DNA of 64,000 nucleotides from positions 3,097,720 to 3,161,719 of the forward strand of contig CM047429.1 in the NCBI GenBank assembly GCA_026168455.1, given 5' to 3'. Position numbers and translations under genes: made by a program. Positions within the stretch are counted from its first letter, which is position 1. Every line of letters starts with the position of its first letter. Under the pieces are notes generated by a model. The model was not told the DNA's origin and did not search any database. It was given only the letters and a program-made list of their open reading frames with translations. Positions 21,570 through 31,305 of the stretch are shown piece by piece. The stretch comes from Theocolax elegans (lineage: Eukaryota; Arthropoda; Insecta; Hymenoptera; Cerocephalidae).

Positions 21570-22420
21570 TGTGACAAGGTGATTCGACACCTGTCACAGA
21601 ATTATTAAACCAGCTATCCTTACACGTATCCTACCTACCCGGGTACCGCACACACACTATCCTTATAAACCTCACCCACGAATATCCCCACGAAAACCCG
21701 TAAACTGAGTATTTCCCCGCATTCCCCGCACGTACAACGCACTCACCAAGAAAAAGAAGGAATCGGCTGATCGAGCGACTTCGACATTAACGAAGTGGGA
21801 CCCAGCTGACTACCCGAATCGGCAGCGCTATCGTCGCTCGTCGACGTTGGGCCGATCGTACGGACGAGCTCTCGCCTCGTGGCAAATAGAGCGCGGCGCG
21901 CATGCGCGCGCACGAACGAGACGAGCCGAGTGCCGACGGAGAGCAGAGCTCCGTGAACTACGGTCGAGAGTGCTTGGTCGCGGTGTGATTTATCATCGTA
22001 TCGGCTATTTTACCGATTTATTGCTCGATTTTGTTGTGTGAGCTGAACAGAGTGTGGCAGCGATTTAGAGACTTTATCAATCGGCTGCAGTTACGAAAGG
22101 TGAGTGCGTATGGTGCACTTTCCCCTTTTCTTTTATCGGTCGCGAATTCCCGGTCCGCCCGCGTGTGTGTGCGCGTATTATTCCCCGCCATCTTAGCGTT
22201 GACTCTCTCCCGCATTTCCCCTCTTTCCCCTGCGCTACGCTGAGCGATCGCGTTAGATTAATTAATTTACTAGAATACAATCGACTGGTGCCCGACTTCG
22301 ATTGAAAATAAATTGTTGTTTTCTTGTCTTGTCAGTTAATAAATCTTAGTGTTAATTTTATAATCTCCCCGCGTATTTATTTAAGTAGTCCCGCACCCTG
22401 ATCCCCAGTGCGGCGTGACA
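21570..22420 (+). mobile_element. Solo LTR (Gypsy/BEL-type), 851 bp, AAGT duplication
   Basis: Begins TGTGACAAGG and ends GGCGTGACA (TG...CA), flanked on both sides by AAGT (21566-21569 and 22421-22424), a 4-bp target duplication. Inside are TATAAA at about 21663, a GC-rich block with GCGCGC words (21890-21990) unlike the flanks, and AATAAATC at about 22339 as a candidate poly(A) signal. No internal retroviral-type genes are next to it, so it is a solo LTR left by recombination. The superfamily cannot be fixed from the LTR alone. Confidence 0.8.
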
Positions 22421-22880
22421 AAGTATACAAGAAGTTGAAAATTCACCGACACTTGTAAAATCGACAGATTCAATTTTGACATTATACTTATTCTAATTGA
22501 TTTAATGTTAATTTAATTACATTAAACAATTAAGTTTAACGTAATATACATTATAAACACATAACAATAAGTATTTAATTGAATTTTGTGTGTTTTTGCA
22601 AGGTTTTACGTTTTTCGACAACTTTTACCAACAGTTTTTGAAAAATAAGCATTCAATAATTTTTATTTAATTTTTTTCTTACTTATTTTTCACATTGTAA
22701 GTTGTGTGCAAAATTTTAGACCTCTATGTGCACTAGAAGTTGAAAAATTATGACCCACTTAAAATAACACCGATCATAGAAAACTCGACAGATTCAATTT
22801 TTGATTTTATACTTATTCTAATTGTTTTAATGTTAATGTAATTACATTAAACAATTAAGTTTAATGTCTATAATACACTT
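22421..22880 (+). repeat. ~305-bp tandem repeat, about 1.5 copies plus an older copy
   Basis: GAAGTTGAAAA followed by CGACAGATTCAATTTT and TTACATTAAACAATTAAGTTTAA occurs at 22431 and again at 22736, 305 bp apart. A related segment (TTTACCAACTG, TTTTTCTTACTTATTT, AGTTGTGT) is also found at 20.72-20.89 kb, left of the palindrome. The palindrome and the solo LTR therefore appear to be nested insertions into one tandem array. Confidence 0.65.
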
Positions 22881-23273
22881 TAGTTAGTGCCTTGAACGAT
22901 TTTAAGTCACATAATTTTTGTTTTTACGTTAATATTCTTTATTTTAAGAAGATGTGATAGCTAAATTACAGGGATCTACTCTTAAAAATCCAAAAATTTT
23001 CTGTAAATACGGAAATAAAAATCTGAAAAAAAATATACGTGATACTTGTTTCACCTAACCTTGAAATAAAAAAATCCTATACCCATTAGTTCATATATAA
23101 TTATTAAATATTATACAGTTGCCAAAGAATCAAACACACATTGGCTTTATAGAAAATAAATATGGTTATTCAGTAACTTTAATACGGATGGAGAATTATA
23201 GAGTTACCACTATAAAAGTTATAAAAGTTACAAAATTATTAATGACTTCCCCAATTGCCAATGCATCAAACAC

Positions 23274-24015
23274 ATCCCTACTAAAAATTATCACGTGATT
23301 AATCCGTGGTTAAAAACGTGATTATCACATGGATATCTACGTGATAATCACGTGAGATTTTCGACCATTTTCCACGTGATAATCACGTGAAATATAAAAA
23401 TTTTTATTTTTTATAAATATAATCTTAGACACGGAGTTGATGGAATTCAATTTCACAAAAACTAAACTGGGCATTCGGTTTTGACAAAAAAAATCATTTA
23501 TTCGCCACGTTATTAATATACGAGGCAAAGTAAAAGCATAGAATATGATCAAAGTCGCTTTTACCTTCCTAGTTTGCCTCCATATAAGCCCTACGCGCAC
23601 GCTAATCTATAGCGGCAGCCACCTATCGGTCGAAACGGTTTTGAAATATGACTACTGCACTTGCTCACGGTATTACCAGTTACAACCGATAGGTGGCTGC
23701 CAGTTACCCGCTATAGATTAGCGTGCGCGTAGGACTTATATGGAGGCAAAGTAGGAAGGTAAAAGCAACTTTGAACATATTCTATGCCTTTACTTTGCCT
23801 CGTATATTAATAACGTGGCATATAAAGGATTTTTTTTGTCAAAACTGAATTGCCAGTTCGGTTTCTGTGAAATTGCATCCAATCAACTCCGTGTCTAAGG
23901 TTACATTTATAAAAAAACAAAAATTTTCATATGTCACGTGATTATCACGTGGACATCCACGTGATAATCACGTAGTTATCCACGTGATGATCACGTGATA
24001 ATTTTTAGTAGGGAT
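23274..24015. mobile_element. Non-autonomous DNA element with CACGTGATAATCACGTG subterminal palindromes
   Basis: Inverted arms of about 330-340 bp start at ATCCCTACTAAAAATTATCACG and its complement. Each end carries about three copies of GTGATAATCAC (or GTGATTATCAC) usually framed as CACGTGATAATCACGTG. AT flanks both ends and may be a 2-bp duplication. Insertion is supported by paralogous flanks: ATCAAACACA...TTTATAGAAAAT is uninterrupted near 23130 and nearly so near 24680. Ends of the form CCCT, a 2-bp duplication and a GTGATAATCAC core are shared with the CACTA-like relic at 18-19.5 kb. No coding region was found. Confidence 0.75.
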
Positions 24016-24065
24016 ATGTTGGGTTTATATAGAAAATTATAAAAAATTGTTTTAAAGTAGCTATA

Positions 24066-24506
24066 GAGCCGCGGTGGCTCATGGGTAGAGCTCCCGACTC
24101 TCACACCGAGGGTCGTGGGTTCGATCCCAGACGTGTACCTCTGAAAATTTTTTCATGTGCATTTTTCGAACACCGCGACTCAGTGGCTCGGCGTGACACT
24201 ATAATGTGACACCAGTTCACGTGCGCGTGCGTTTCGTGCACTTGTCAGTGCATGAGAGGCACGGGCATCTAAACTATAGGGAACGTTAGGGACGCAAAGA
24301 TGTAAAGACGATCGCGGTGGTTCCATCGGGAGGACAGGAAACTGTAATTATTAGACTAATTACAGTGACCGATGATATCTTCCGATGGACACAAGCACCA
24401 CTGTTTCAACTACATGTGCTTTGTTTACAGACACACCGTTCACCTCCGTCGCTGATTAGCCCTGGCAGCGTAAATAGAGCGACGTTAAATAACAAAAAAA
24501 ATAAAA
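24066..24506 (+). mobile_element. tRNA-derived SINE, complete, 12-bp target duplication
   Basis: A tRNA-like head at 24066-24138 has an A box (TGGCTCATGGGTAGAGC) and a B box (GGGTTCGATCCC), the RNA polymerase III internal promoter. A body of about 340 bp follows and the element ends AGAGCGACGTTAAATAAC plus an A-rich tail. A perfect duplication, AAAGTAGCTATA, flanks it at 24054-24065 and 24507-24518, showing target-primed insertion. The AGCGACGTTAA tail is shared with the SINEs at 3.7 and 58.9 kb, and such a shared tail normally means all use the same partner LINE. That partner is not one of the (TC)n LINEs here, whose tails differ. Confidence 0.9.
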
Positions 24507-24519
24507 AAAGTAGCTATAA

Positions 24520-25640
24520 TAAGGATGGAGAATGACAAGGCATCCACTTGATTATACTATATTTTTTAAATTATGTTATTCAATGTGACTATCATTCATA
24601 TTACACAGCATTGGAATAAAAATAATTCTATACATATCTTATAGTTCATATAATTATTAAATATTATGCACTTGCTAAAGTATCGAACAGATATATTGGC
24701 CTTATAGAAAATAAAATGATTATTCAGTAACTTTAATTAAGATAGAGAATGATAGAGCATCCACTTAAATGTAACATTGTTTCTTTTTAATTATATACTA
24801 GCCAAAATGCTCGCTCCGCTCGCAGTTAAATAGTATTGTTAACATAATAATTCTTTACCATCAAATTACAAAGTAATGTAATATTCAAAAAATTATTTTT
24901 TAAAAACTATTTAGTAAAATAATTTATAGTACTAGTAATTAAATAAATATTACAATTATATAATTTATTGGGATAAATCCGTAATAATTAATAGAATAAT
25001 GATTATTTTTACTATTTATATCATTAACAATTTTTGTTATTCCCAATAATTAATTCTAATATTATTAGTTACATTAATACCTGATAAACTTTATATAATT
25101 CATAATAGATCGATTCATATTAATAAATTATTAATTATAACATTCCAAATTGAATTTAAAATACCACATGTACTAGGATGACAAATATTAGAAGTTCAAA
25201 TAGAAATAACGAATTGTTTTTACAATTTTCGATATATTGTTTACTTATATATATCCCCATTAAAAAATCTCACTGGAGATCTCAGATCATATCCCAGGTA
25301 AGATGTCATACCAAAAATTCATTTTCGCAATTTTTCGTTCATTACACGTTTTAAACCTTCTTATGTCGATTGATAACTTATTAAAGTGGATATCATACTC
25401 AATTGCAAATACAAATTTTGCACCAGAAAATAGCAGACGAAAAAACAACTGATTTAGTTGGAAAAACAGGAGTTAGTTGCCCTCCGTTATGTAATTATCT
25501 ATCATTTTACAAAGCTTCAAGTTATTATAACAATATGTCGCCGAGAAAACCTTGATAAATGCAATATTCTTATAATTTCTTGTATGAAAAATAAAGTTCA
25601 ACCCTTTAGACATTCTCGAAATTTCAATGAAAACAGCTTC
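24520..25640. other. AT-rich DNA with a dispersed repeat, no gene
   Basis: A segment at about 24535-24790 (ATATTATGCA, TTATAGAAAAT, TTCAGTAACTTTAAT) is a diverged copy of 23.10-23.22 kb. The rest is AT-rich with no supported gene. The frame from 25458 to 25778 runs into the (TC)n tract and has no recognisable domain. Confidence 0.5.
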
Positions 25641-25642
25641 AG

Positions 25643-25659
25643 CCCGGATTTGAACCGGG
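25643..25659 (-). other. Isolated tRNA T-arm-like hairpin
   Basis: On the minus strand CCCGG-TTCAAAT-CCGGG is a perfect 5-bp stem with a canonical 7-nt T-loop and a B-box core (GGTTCAAATCC). A full cloverleaf could not be built upstream, so this is probably the 3' half of a tRNA pseudogene or an old SINE head. Confidence 0.45.
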
Positions 25660-25700
25660 ACCTAGCTCTCACTCTCGCACTCTATTACTCTAACTTTCGT

Positions 25701-25735
25701 TTTCTCTCTCTGTCTCATTCTCTCTCTCTCTCTCT
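25701..25735 (+). repeat. (TC)n before LINE C
   Basis: TC tract with a few interruptions (TGTCTCATTC). It ends directly at GGTGAGT of LINE C at 25736. Confidence 0.9.
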
Positions 25736-26078
25736 GGTGAGTTTAGTGGACGCTCATAGCTTCGCGCTTCAAATATAACGTAAATTTTCTTGCTCACGCT
25801 CTTTCTACGAGTTTCAGCCTAGAGGAAGGGATTCCCTGGAGTGGCGACTGTTATCAAATTTAATAACAGGTACTTATCTCGCCCTGGAATCCTTTTAATT
25901 CCTCTAAGAAAATTGGATTGCTGGAGAGGTTAGGTTGTCCACTGGCAAATTGGCGGCTCCTCGACGTTTTTGCACAGTTAAAGCAGCGCCTCTACTGGCT
26001 TTCACCGGTGTTAAGGGGTCAACCTCGTAGAGCACATCTCATCTTCCCCAGGATTCTTCATTTTAACACCGTGGAGAG

Positions 26079-27344
26079 ATGCTGCCGGCTTCGCGCACCA
26101 CCTGCTTTATTTGCAGCTGCAGAATCGTTAAGAAGGACCTGGCAGAGGTATGCTCTCGTTGCGGCAATTTTATATATGCCAATTGTTTCGCGATCCTGCC
26201 GGACTCAAACGAGCCGCGCTGCTGCCGACTGGCAAAGACCGCTGCCTTACCCGCGACTACTGAGGGGGCAGCACCTCCCGGGACAACGCTTTCCCTAAAC
26301 GTGCTCGCGTCAACCGCCGGTCTGCCTGCTACGACCCCCACCACTGGGACGGCCAAGCGCGTCGCCTCGCCCACTTCGCCGCCATGTGCGCAGGTTGCTA
26401 AGCAACCTCGCGGCGCCGCGCCCACCGAGAGTTGCTCCGGCCTACCCGCGCAACAGGCTAATGCCGTTGACATGTCCGCTCTACTATCCGAATTCGCGAG
26501 CCGATTAGAGGCAAATTTCGAGCGCACAGTCTCGCGCATCGAATCCTCGGTGCAAGGGTTAGCCAGCGAGATTCGCGATCTTAACGCCCGGGTTGCGCAA
26601 ATGGAAGCGACGACAGAAACACGATTTTCCGGTGTCTCGAGCCGCCTGGGAGCCCTTGAAGCAGCAAACGTGGAGATACGTGGCAGATTAAATAATGCAC
26701 AGACTGTTCGGTCTTCGCCTGCGGGGTCGTCCTTGACTGCCTCTTCGGATACTTGCGAATTGCTAATTTTAGGCGTTCCTACAAATCTTGCGCTATCTGA
26801 GGAGGAAGTCGTAAATAAAATTCTATCGGCCATTGATCTCCCACGTGTCAGCGCGCACGTCATTAGTACGCGCCCTTGGCTTGCTTCGAACAAGTCGGGA
26901 GCTACAAAATGGGATCAGGCGAATTCGTCCGCAACTGCAAGCGGCTTTTTTAATAATAATTCTAGTTTTAGTCTAGTTGATAGTGCTAGTAGTATTAGTA
27001 GAAACACTGTAAGCGTAAGCAAAGGCCTTGTTTTTCGGGTTTCCTCCCCATCAATTAGAGATATTATTTTGGAAAAGGCTCGCCTCTTAAAGGGATTATC
27101 TGCAGACTCTCTTTTTGGTGCGGGAGGAGGCTCATCAATTTTTTTGCGTGCACTCTGGCCCAGGGAGTTGCATGTCTTACTTAGTAAGACACTGCGACGT
27201 TCCTTGGACTTGGGTTTTGCTAGGCCTTTGATAAAGAATTACACGGTATTTTTAAGAAAAACGAAGAAAGGGCAGCTTTTCCCCATTTACTCAGAATCCG
27301 ATTTGGAAAAATTTTCACACATTAATCCATCTCCTCCTCAATGA
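26079..27344 (+). CDS. LINE C ORF1: zinc-knuckle / coiled-coil RNA-binding protein
   Basis: 421 aa. The N-terminus has a PHD/zinc-knuckle-like array (CFICSCRIVKK, then CSRCGNFIYANC, then CC at ~41-42). The histidine ligand seen in LINE D (THTHC) is a tyrosine-containing YANC here. Residues ~50-130 are Pro/Ala/Thr-rich with KRVASPTSPPCAQVAKQ. Residues ~140-215 form a coiled coil (FASRLEANFERTVSRIESS, LNARVAQMEATTETRF). From ~225 on an RRM-like half and C-terminal domain follow: CELLILGVPTNLAL, STRPWLAS, GLVFRVSSPSIRDIILE, LLKGLSADSLFGAGGG and KNYTVFLRKTKKGQL. Such ORF1 proteins coat the element RNA. It ends at TGA 27342-27344, and ORF2 follows in the same frame. The start at 26079 is the first Met before the zinc motif. 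Confidence 0.85.
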   Translation: MLPASRTTCFICSCRIVKKDLAEVCSRCGNFIYANCFAILPDSNEPRCCRLAKTAALPATTEGAAPPGTTLSLNVLASTAGLPATTPTTGTAKRVASPTSPPCAQVAKQPRGAAPTESCSGLPAQQANAVDMSALLSEFASRLEANFERTVSRIESSVQGLASEIRDLNARVAQMEATTETRFSGVSSRLGALEAANVEIRGRLNNAQTVRSSPAGSSLTASSDTCELLILGVPTNLALSEEEVVNKILSAIDLPRVSAHVISTRPWLASNKSGATKWDQANSSATASGFFNNNSSFSLVDSASSISRNTVSVSKGLVFRVSSPSIRDIILEKARLLKGLSADSLFGAGGGSSIFLRALWPRELHVLLSKTLRRSLDLGFARPLIKNYTVFLRKTKKGQLFPIYSESDLEKFSHINPSPPQ

Positions 27345-30300
27345 AGGTCAACTGGTCAGACGTCATCACCTACTAATAATTCATTCTCCATTTTTCATGT
27401 AAATATTAACCGGCTAAAAACACACTTTTCATCCATTGAATCACTTATTCATCCATTAAATCACGATATCATTTCATTTTCAGAAACTTTTCTCACGGAG
27501 TATGACTCCTCCAGCATGCTAGACCTCCCTGGCTACACATTGCACAGATTGGACCGGGTGGGTAAGGAGGGGGGGGGGGTGTGGCTGCCTATTTCAGGAG
27601 TAATCTTGATATTAGGCTCGTGGCTCACTCTGACCCTGTCTTTTCGAACACCCCGGAATTTTTGATTTTTCAAGTTAATAACAAGGTTAGTTCGCTGCTA
27701 TTTAGTGTCGTCTACAGGAGGCCCACAGCGGCCTACCCATCACAATTTTTTGATACGTTAAATAATTTTTTACATACTTGTGACCAGGTAGTCATCACAG
27801 GCGACTTTAATATTAATATGTGTGGTAGGGACGGGGCGTCCGCCATGCTGGAATCATACATAGCTTCACTTAACCTCTTCCTTATCAAATCGGAACCTAC
27901 TCATCATGCGCATTTCACCAACCATTCATCTCATACCTGGCTGGATTTATTTATAACGCGTAATCCTCCGCCAGATTATTCTTATTTTAAGTCATCAGTT
28001 CCTTTTGCAGCAGGACATGATTTTATTGTATTGACTTTTGACTTTACGAAACCGTTGTTGGCGGTAAAGAAAATCTGGTCACGGAACCTCGCTGCTATTG
28101 ATCCGCCAGAGGCAGCTGCTCTTTTCTCCGTTACTCTAGATCACTTTTTAGCTCACTCTAGCACTGCTACCGAGTCATCATCACCTTCAATATCACACCC
28201 ATCAACCTCGTCGTCTGGCCGTTCACCTTCTTCCTCTCAACTCACGTCAATGCCTTGTTCTTCAACCGCCGCTAATATCAACATCCTGATCTCAAGCTTG
28301 GTTTCAGCTACCCTACATACTTTTGACTCCCTCGCTCCCGCCAAACTCATCACCATCAAAAATATCAACAAATCATGGATCACACCTCATATTAAGCGTA
28401 ATATTAAATCTCGTAACATGGCATATAAAAGATACTTGGCCACGGGCCTGAGCTCAGACTATCAGACGTACAGAGACTTGCGCAGTCTGGTTAGAAACGA
28501 CATAGATTCTAATAAATTCTCGTACTATAACAATAGGATCAATTCAGCCTCTAACGCGGCTAATATGTGGAAGGAGCTCAGGACCATGGGCCTCGTATCT
28601 AAATCGTTTAAATCACCTCTAAGTATTTTTTCACCCGACCAGCTCAATATCCACTATGCTTCCATTTCATCTTCACCCATTCCTTTCACTCATACTCAAT
28701 TTCAATCTCTCATTTCATCAGTAATTTCGCCCTCATCCTACCCATTAATTTCCTTTCACTTTACCCCTACCACATCGCATAAAGTCCTCACTACTATTTC
28801 AAAGGCCACCTCCAAGGCTACGGGGTATGATGGAATCTCTGTTCCAATGTTGAAATTATTATCTACTCAATTAGCTCCGCATCTTACAGATCTGTTCAAC
28901 TTATCTCTCTCAACGGGAGTTTTTCCGAAGCCTTGGACTAGGTCTCTCCTTTTTCCTCTAGCAAAGTCGAATAGGGTGGTATCGCCGTCGGATACTAGGC
29001 CTATTGCAAAGCTCTGCGAAGTCTCCAAGATCTTAGAAAAATTAGTTCACGAACAACTTACAGATTATCTTAATGGTAATAATCTAATTATAGAGAGACA
29101 GGCAGGCTTCCGCCGGGGGCATAGTACCCAGACGGCGTTGATCGGTGTATTGGACGATGTTAGGAGAGCTATAGACAAGCGAATGATCACCATCTTAATT
29201 TTATTCGATTTCTCGAAAGCGTTCGACTCGGTGCCACATGACCTGATGCTCTGTAAATTACGCACTTTGGGTTGCTCGGACACGGTTCTTTCGTGGTTCT
29301 ACTACTATCTGGTTGGACGTTCCCAATCAGTTGTGGATGAGCTGGGGGAGGGTTCGGCCTGGCTTGACACGTCTAGGGGGGTGCCGCAGGGCAGTGTCCT
29401 TGGCCCACTCTTATTTTCTATTTTTATTAATGACCTCCCGCGGGTGTTAAAACATTCCAATCATATGATTTTCGCGGATGACACCCAAATCTATCACTCG
29501 TTCTACCCAACTGATTTTGCTCAGGGTGTACAAAAGATTTCGGAAGACGCTAATGCGATAAACAACTGGGCGAGATCAAATGGTCTAAATTTAAATGTTA
29601 AGAAGACGAAAGTGATGATTTTGGGAAGTCAGGCATTCATCTCGCGCATTGACTTTGATTCTGCCCCGAAGGTTTCAATTGAGAATGAATTACTTAACTA
29701 CGAATCTGATGTCAAATCTTTGGGCATATGGATTACACCCACACTGGACTGGTCTCGTCAGGTCGCATCTGTGTCACAGCGAGTTCACGGAGTTCTTCAC
29801 TCCCTAAGATTTTTTAAAAGAGCGCTTTCACGTCCAAACAGAAAGAGACTCGTCGAAGCTCTAATATTCCCGCATTTCGACTACGCCTGCGCTGTGTATC
29901 ACGATCTGGATGCTACCAGAAATTTGAAACTAAAGCGTCTACTAAATGCGTGCGTTCGTTTTGTATGGGGTATTATTCCATGGCGGGAACATGTGACACC
30001 GTACCGGCTTAAGTTAGGTTGGCTGTCGGTCGAGCTTAGAAGATCCCTTTTTATTGCTTCATGTGCATACAATATCATTTCCCATAATTCCCCTTCCTAT
30101 ATATCTAGTCATTTCATTATTCGTGACGCTTCATTTCCTGCCCGTTCTTCCTCACGTCTCCCTCCTTCATCCCTTTTTTATCTTCCTCCTCGGACTGAGG
30201 CTCTTAACAACTCATTTGTTATCACTGCTTCTCGCCTCATCAACCATCTTCCTTTCACAAACTTTGATCCTCTCCTCTTTAATTCTTTCAAAGCCTCACT

Positions 30301-30391
30301 CCTATCGTATCTTACTGAGCTCGACCGTCAGACTTGGGAAGCGAGAGTGGTAAATGAGGGAATCGTCTGCCCTTCCCTGCCGGATCTTTGA
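27345..30391 (+). CDS. LINE C ORF2: AP-like endonuclease plus reverse transcriptase
   Basis: Continues the ORF1 frame past the UGA with no nearby AUG. The endonuclease has VNINRL, ISFSETFLT, then after the G11 frameshift AAYFRS, VVYRRPTAAYP, TGDFNINM (27797-27820), SHTWLDLF and AAGHDFIVL. The RT has [74 protein letters not shown], the catalytic FADD at 29471-29482, NVKKTKVMILGSQ and IFPHFDYACAVYHDL. The C-terminal ~200 aa match LINEs D, E and G. There is no RNase H domain. It nicks the target and copies the RNA in place. The G11 run needs one more or two fewer G to restore the frame, and homopolymer miscalling is a real possibility. Confidence 0.85.
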
Positions 30392-30657
30392 TCTTTGATT
30401 TTTGATTGGATGTGCGTTTACTTTTCGTTGTTCAATGCGATTTCTATTTTTTATTTTTTATTTTTCTATTTTTTATTTATGTATTTATCACGTCTGTTAT
30501 TACTTGCGAATATTTTTATTTTTTTTGTTACTGTTATTATTTGTATAGAAATTTTAATATTGTTATTGTTACTTGTTATTTTTGATTATATTATATTATA
30601 TACTTATTGCGGATCAGCATATTGTTAAAACTCATTAAAGAGTTCATGTGTGTATAC

Positions 30658-30670
30658 GGGGTTTCACCCC
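30658..30670 (+). promoter_or_regulatory. Conserved LINE 3'-terminal hairpin (C)
   Basis: GGGGT-TTC-ACCCC, preceded by TATAC and followed by AAATAAATAAATC. It is in the same position relative to the tail as in B, D, E, G and J. Confidence 0.7.
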
Positions 30671-30702
30671 AATTTACCCAAAAATAAATAAATCAAATCA
30701 AA

Positions 30703-30989
30703 TCTCTCGCTCTCTCATTCTCTCTATCTCTCATTCTCTCTACCTCTCATTCTCTCTATCTCTCATTCTCTCTATCCCTCATTCTCTCTATCTCTCATTC
30801 TCTCTATCTCTCATTCTCTCTATCCCTCATTCTCTCTATCTCTCATTCTCTCTATCCCTCATTCTCTCTATCTCTCATTCTCTCTATCTCTCTCCATCTC
30901 TCATTCTCTCTATCTCTCTCTCTCTCATTCTCTCTCTCTCTATCTCTCATTCTCTCTTCGCTTGCTCTCTCTCTCTCTCGCTCTCTCTC
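30703..30989 (+). repeat. Complex (TC)n array between LINE C and LINE D
   Basis: About 290 bp of TC-rich DNA, mostly 16-bp units of the form TCATTCTCTCTATCTC, ending in pure CT. LINE D starts GGGGAGTACAAAG at 30990. The higher-order unit suggests expansion after the LINE insertions. Confidence 0.9.
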
Positions 30990-31305
30990 GGGGAGTACAA
31001 AGTTGCCTAGTTATTTGCTCCGCTTTATAATCTTCATAGTACTCACACAATTGCCTCGAGTATTTTTCCAGAGGAATCATTGGGACGCACACTGACAGCA
31101 GTATCTATTTTTATAAATAGTTTGTGTTTTTGCTGTCAGCTGTTCCTACGTTTTATCGTTTTTCAACCAAAAACATTTTGGAGGTTATCTGCGAGACTGC
31201 AAAAAGGCGGCTTGTCTAGCGTTCTGCGAGCAGGATCACCAACCTACGCACACAAGCGGATTTAGTGCACCGCAAGGTCAACTGAGTGGACGCCTCATTA
31301 TTCAA

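Larger units (their letters stand above)
25736..30704 (+). mobile_element. LINE C: near-intact (TC)n-inserted non-LTR retrotransposon
   Basis: About 5.0 kb, starting GGTGAGTTTAGTGGACG immediately after (TC)n and ending in the 3' hairpin, AATAAATAAATC and an (AATC/AAATC) tail followed by a new TC array. ORF1 (421 aa) is open. ORF2 is open from 27581 to 30391 with every expected EN and RT motif. The only visible defect is a G11 run near 27570 that shifts the frame between the first ~75 endonuclease residues and the rest. It is the best candidate in the window for a recently active copy and the reference for reading the others. Confidence 0.88.

Noticed and set aside
24066..24138. Functional tRNA gene
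   Set aside because: A and B boxes are present, but it is followed by a SINE body and A-tail and flanked by a 12-bp target duplication, so it is a SINE head.
26063..26893. 276-codon minus-strand frame
   Set aside because: Antisense shadow of LINE C ORF1; the plus strand has the recognisable conserved domains.
30648..31010. Long open frames over the TC-rich arrays (also at 8265, 38543, 49375)
   Set aside because: They are Ser/Leu/Ile or Arg/Glu repeats read from (TC)n or (GA)n, open only because the repeat lacks stop codons.
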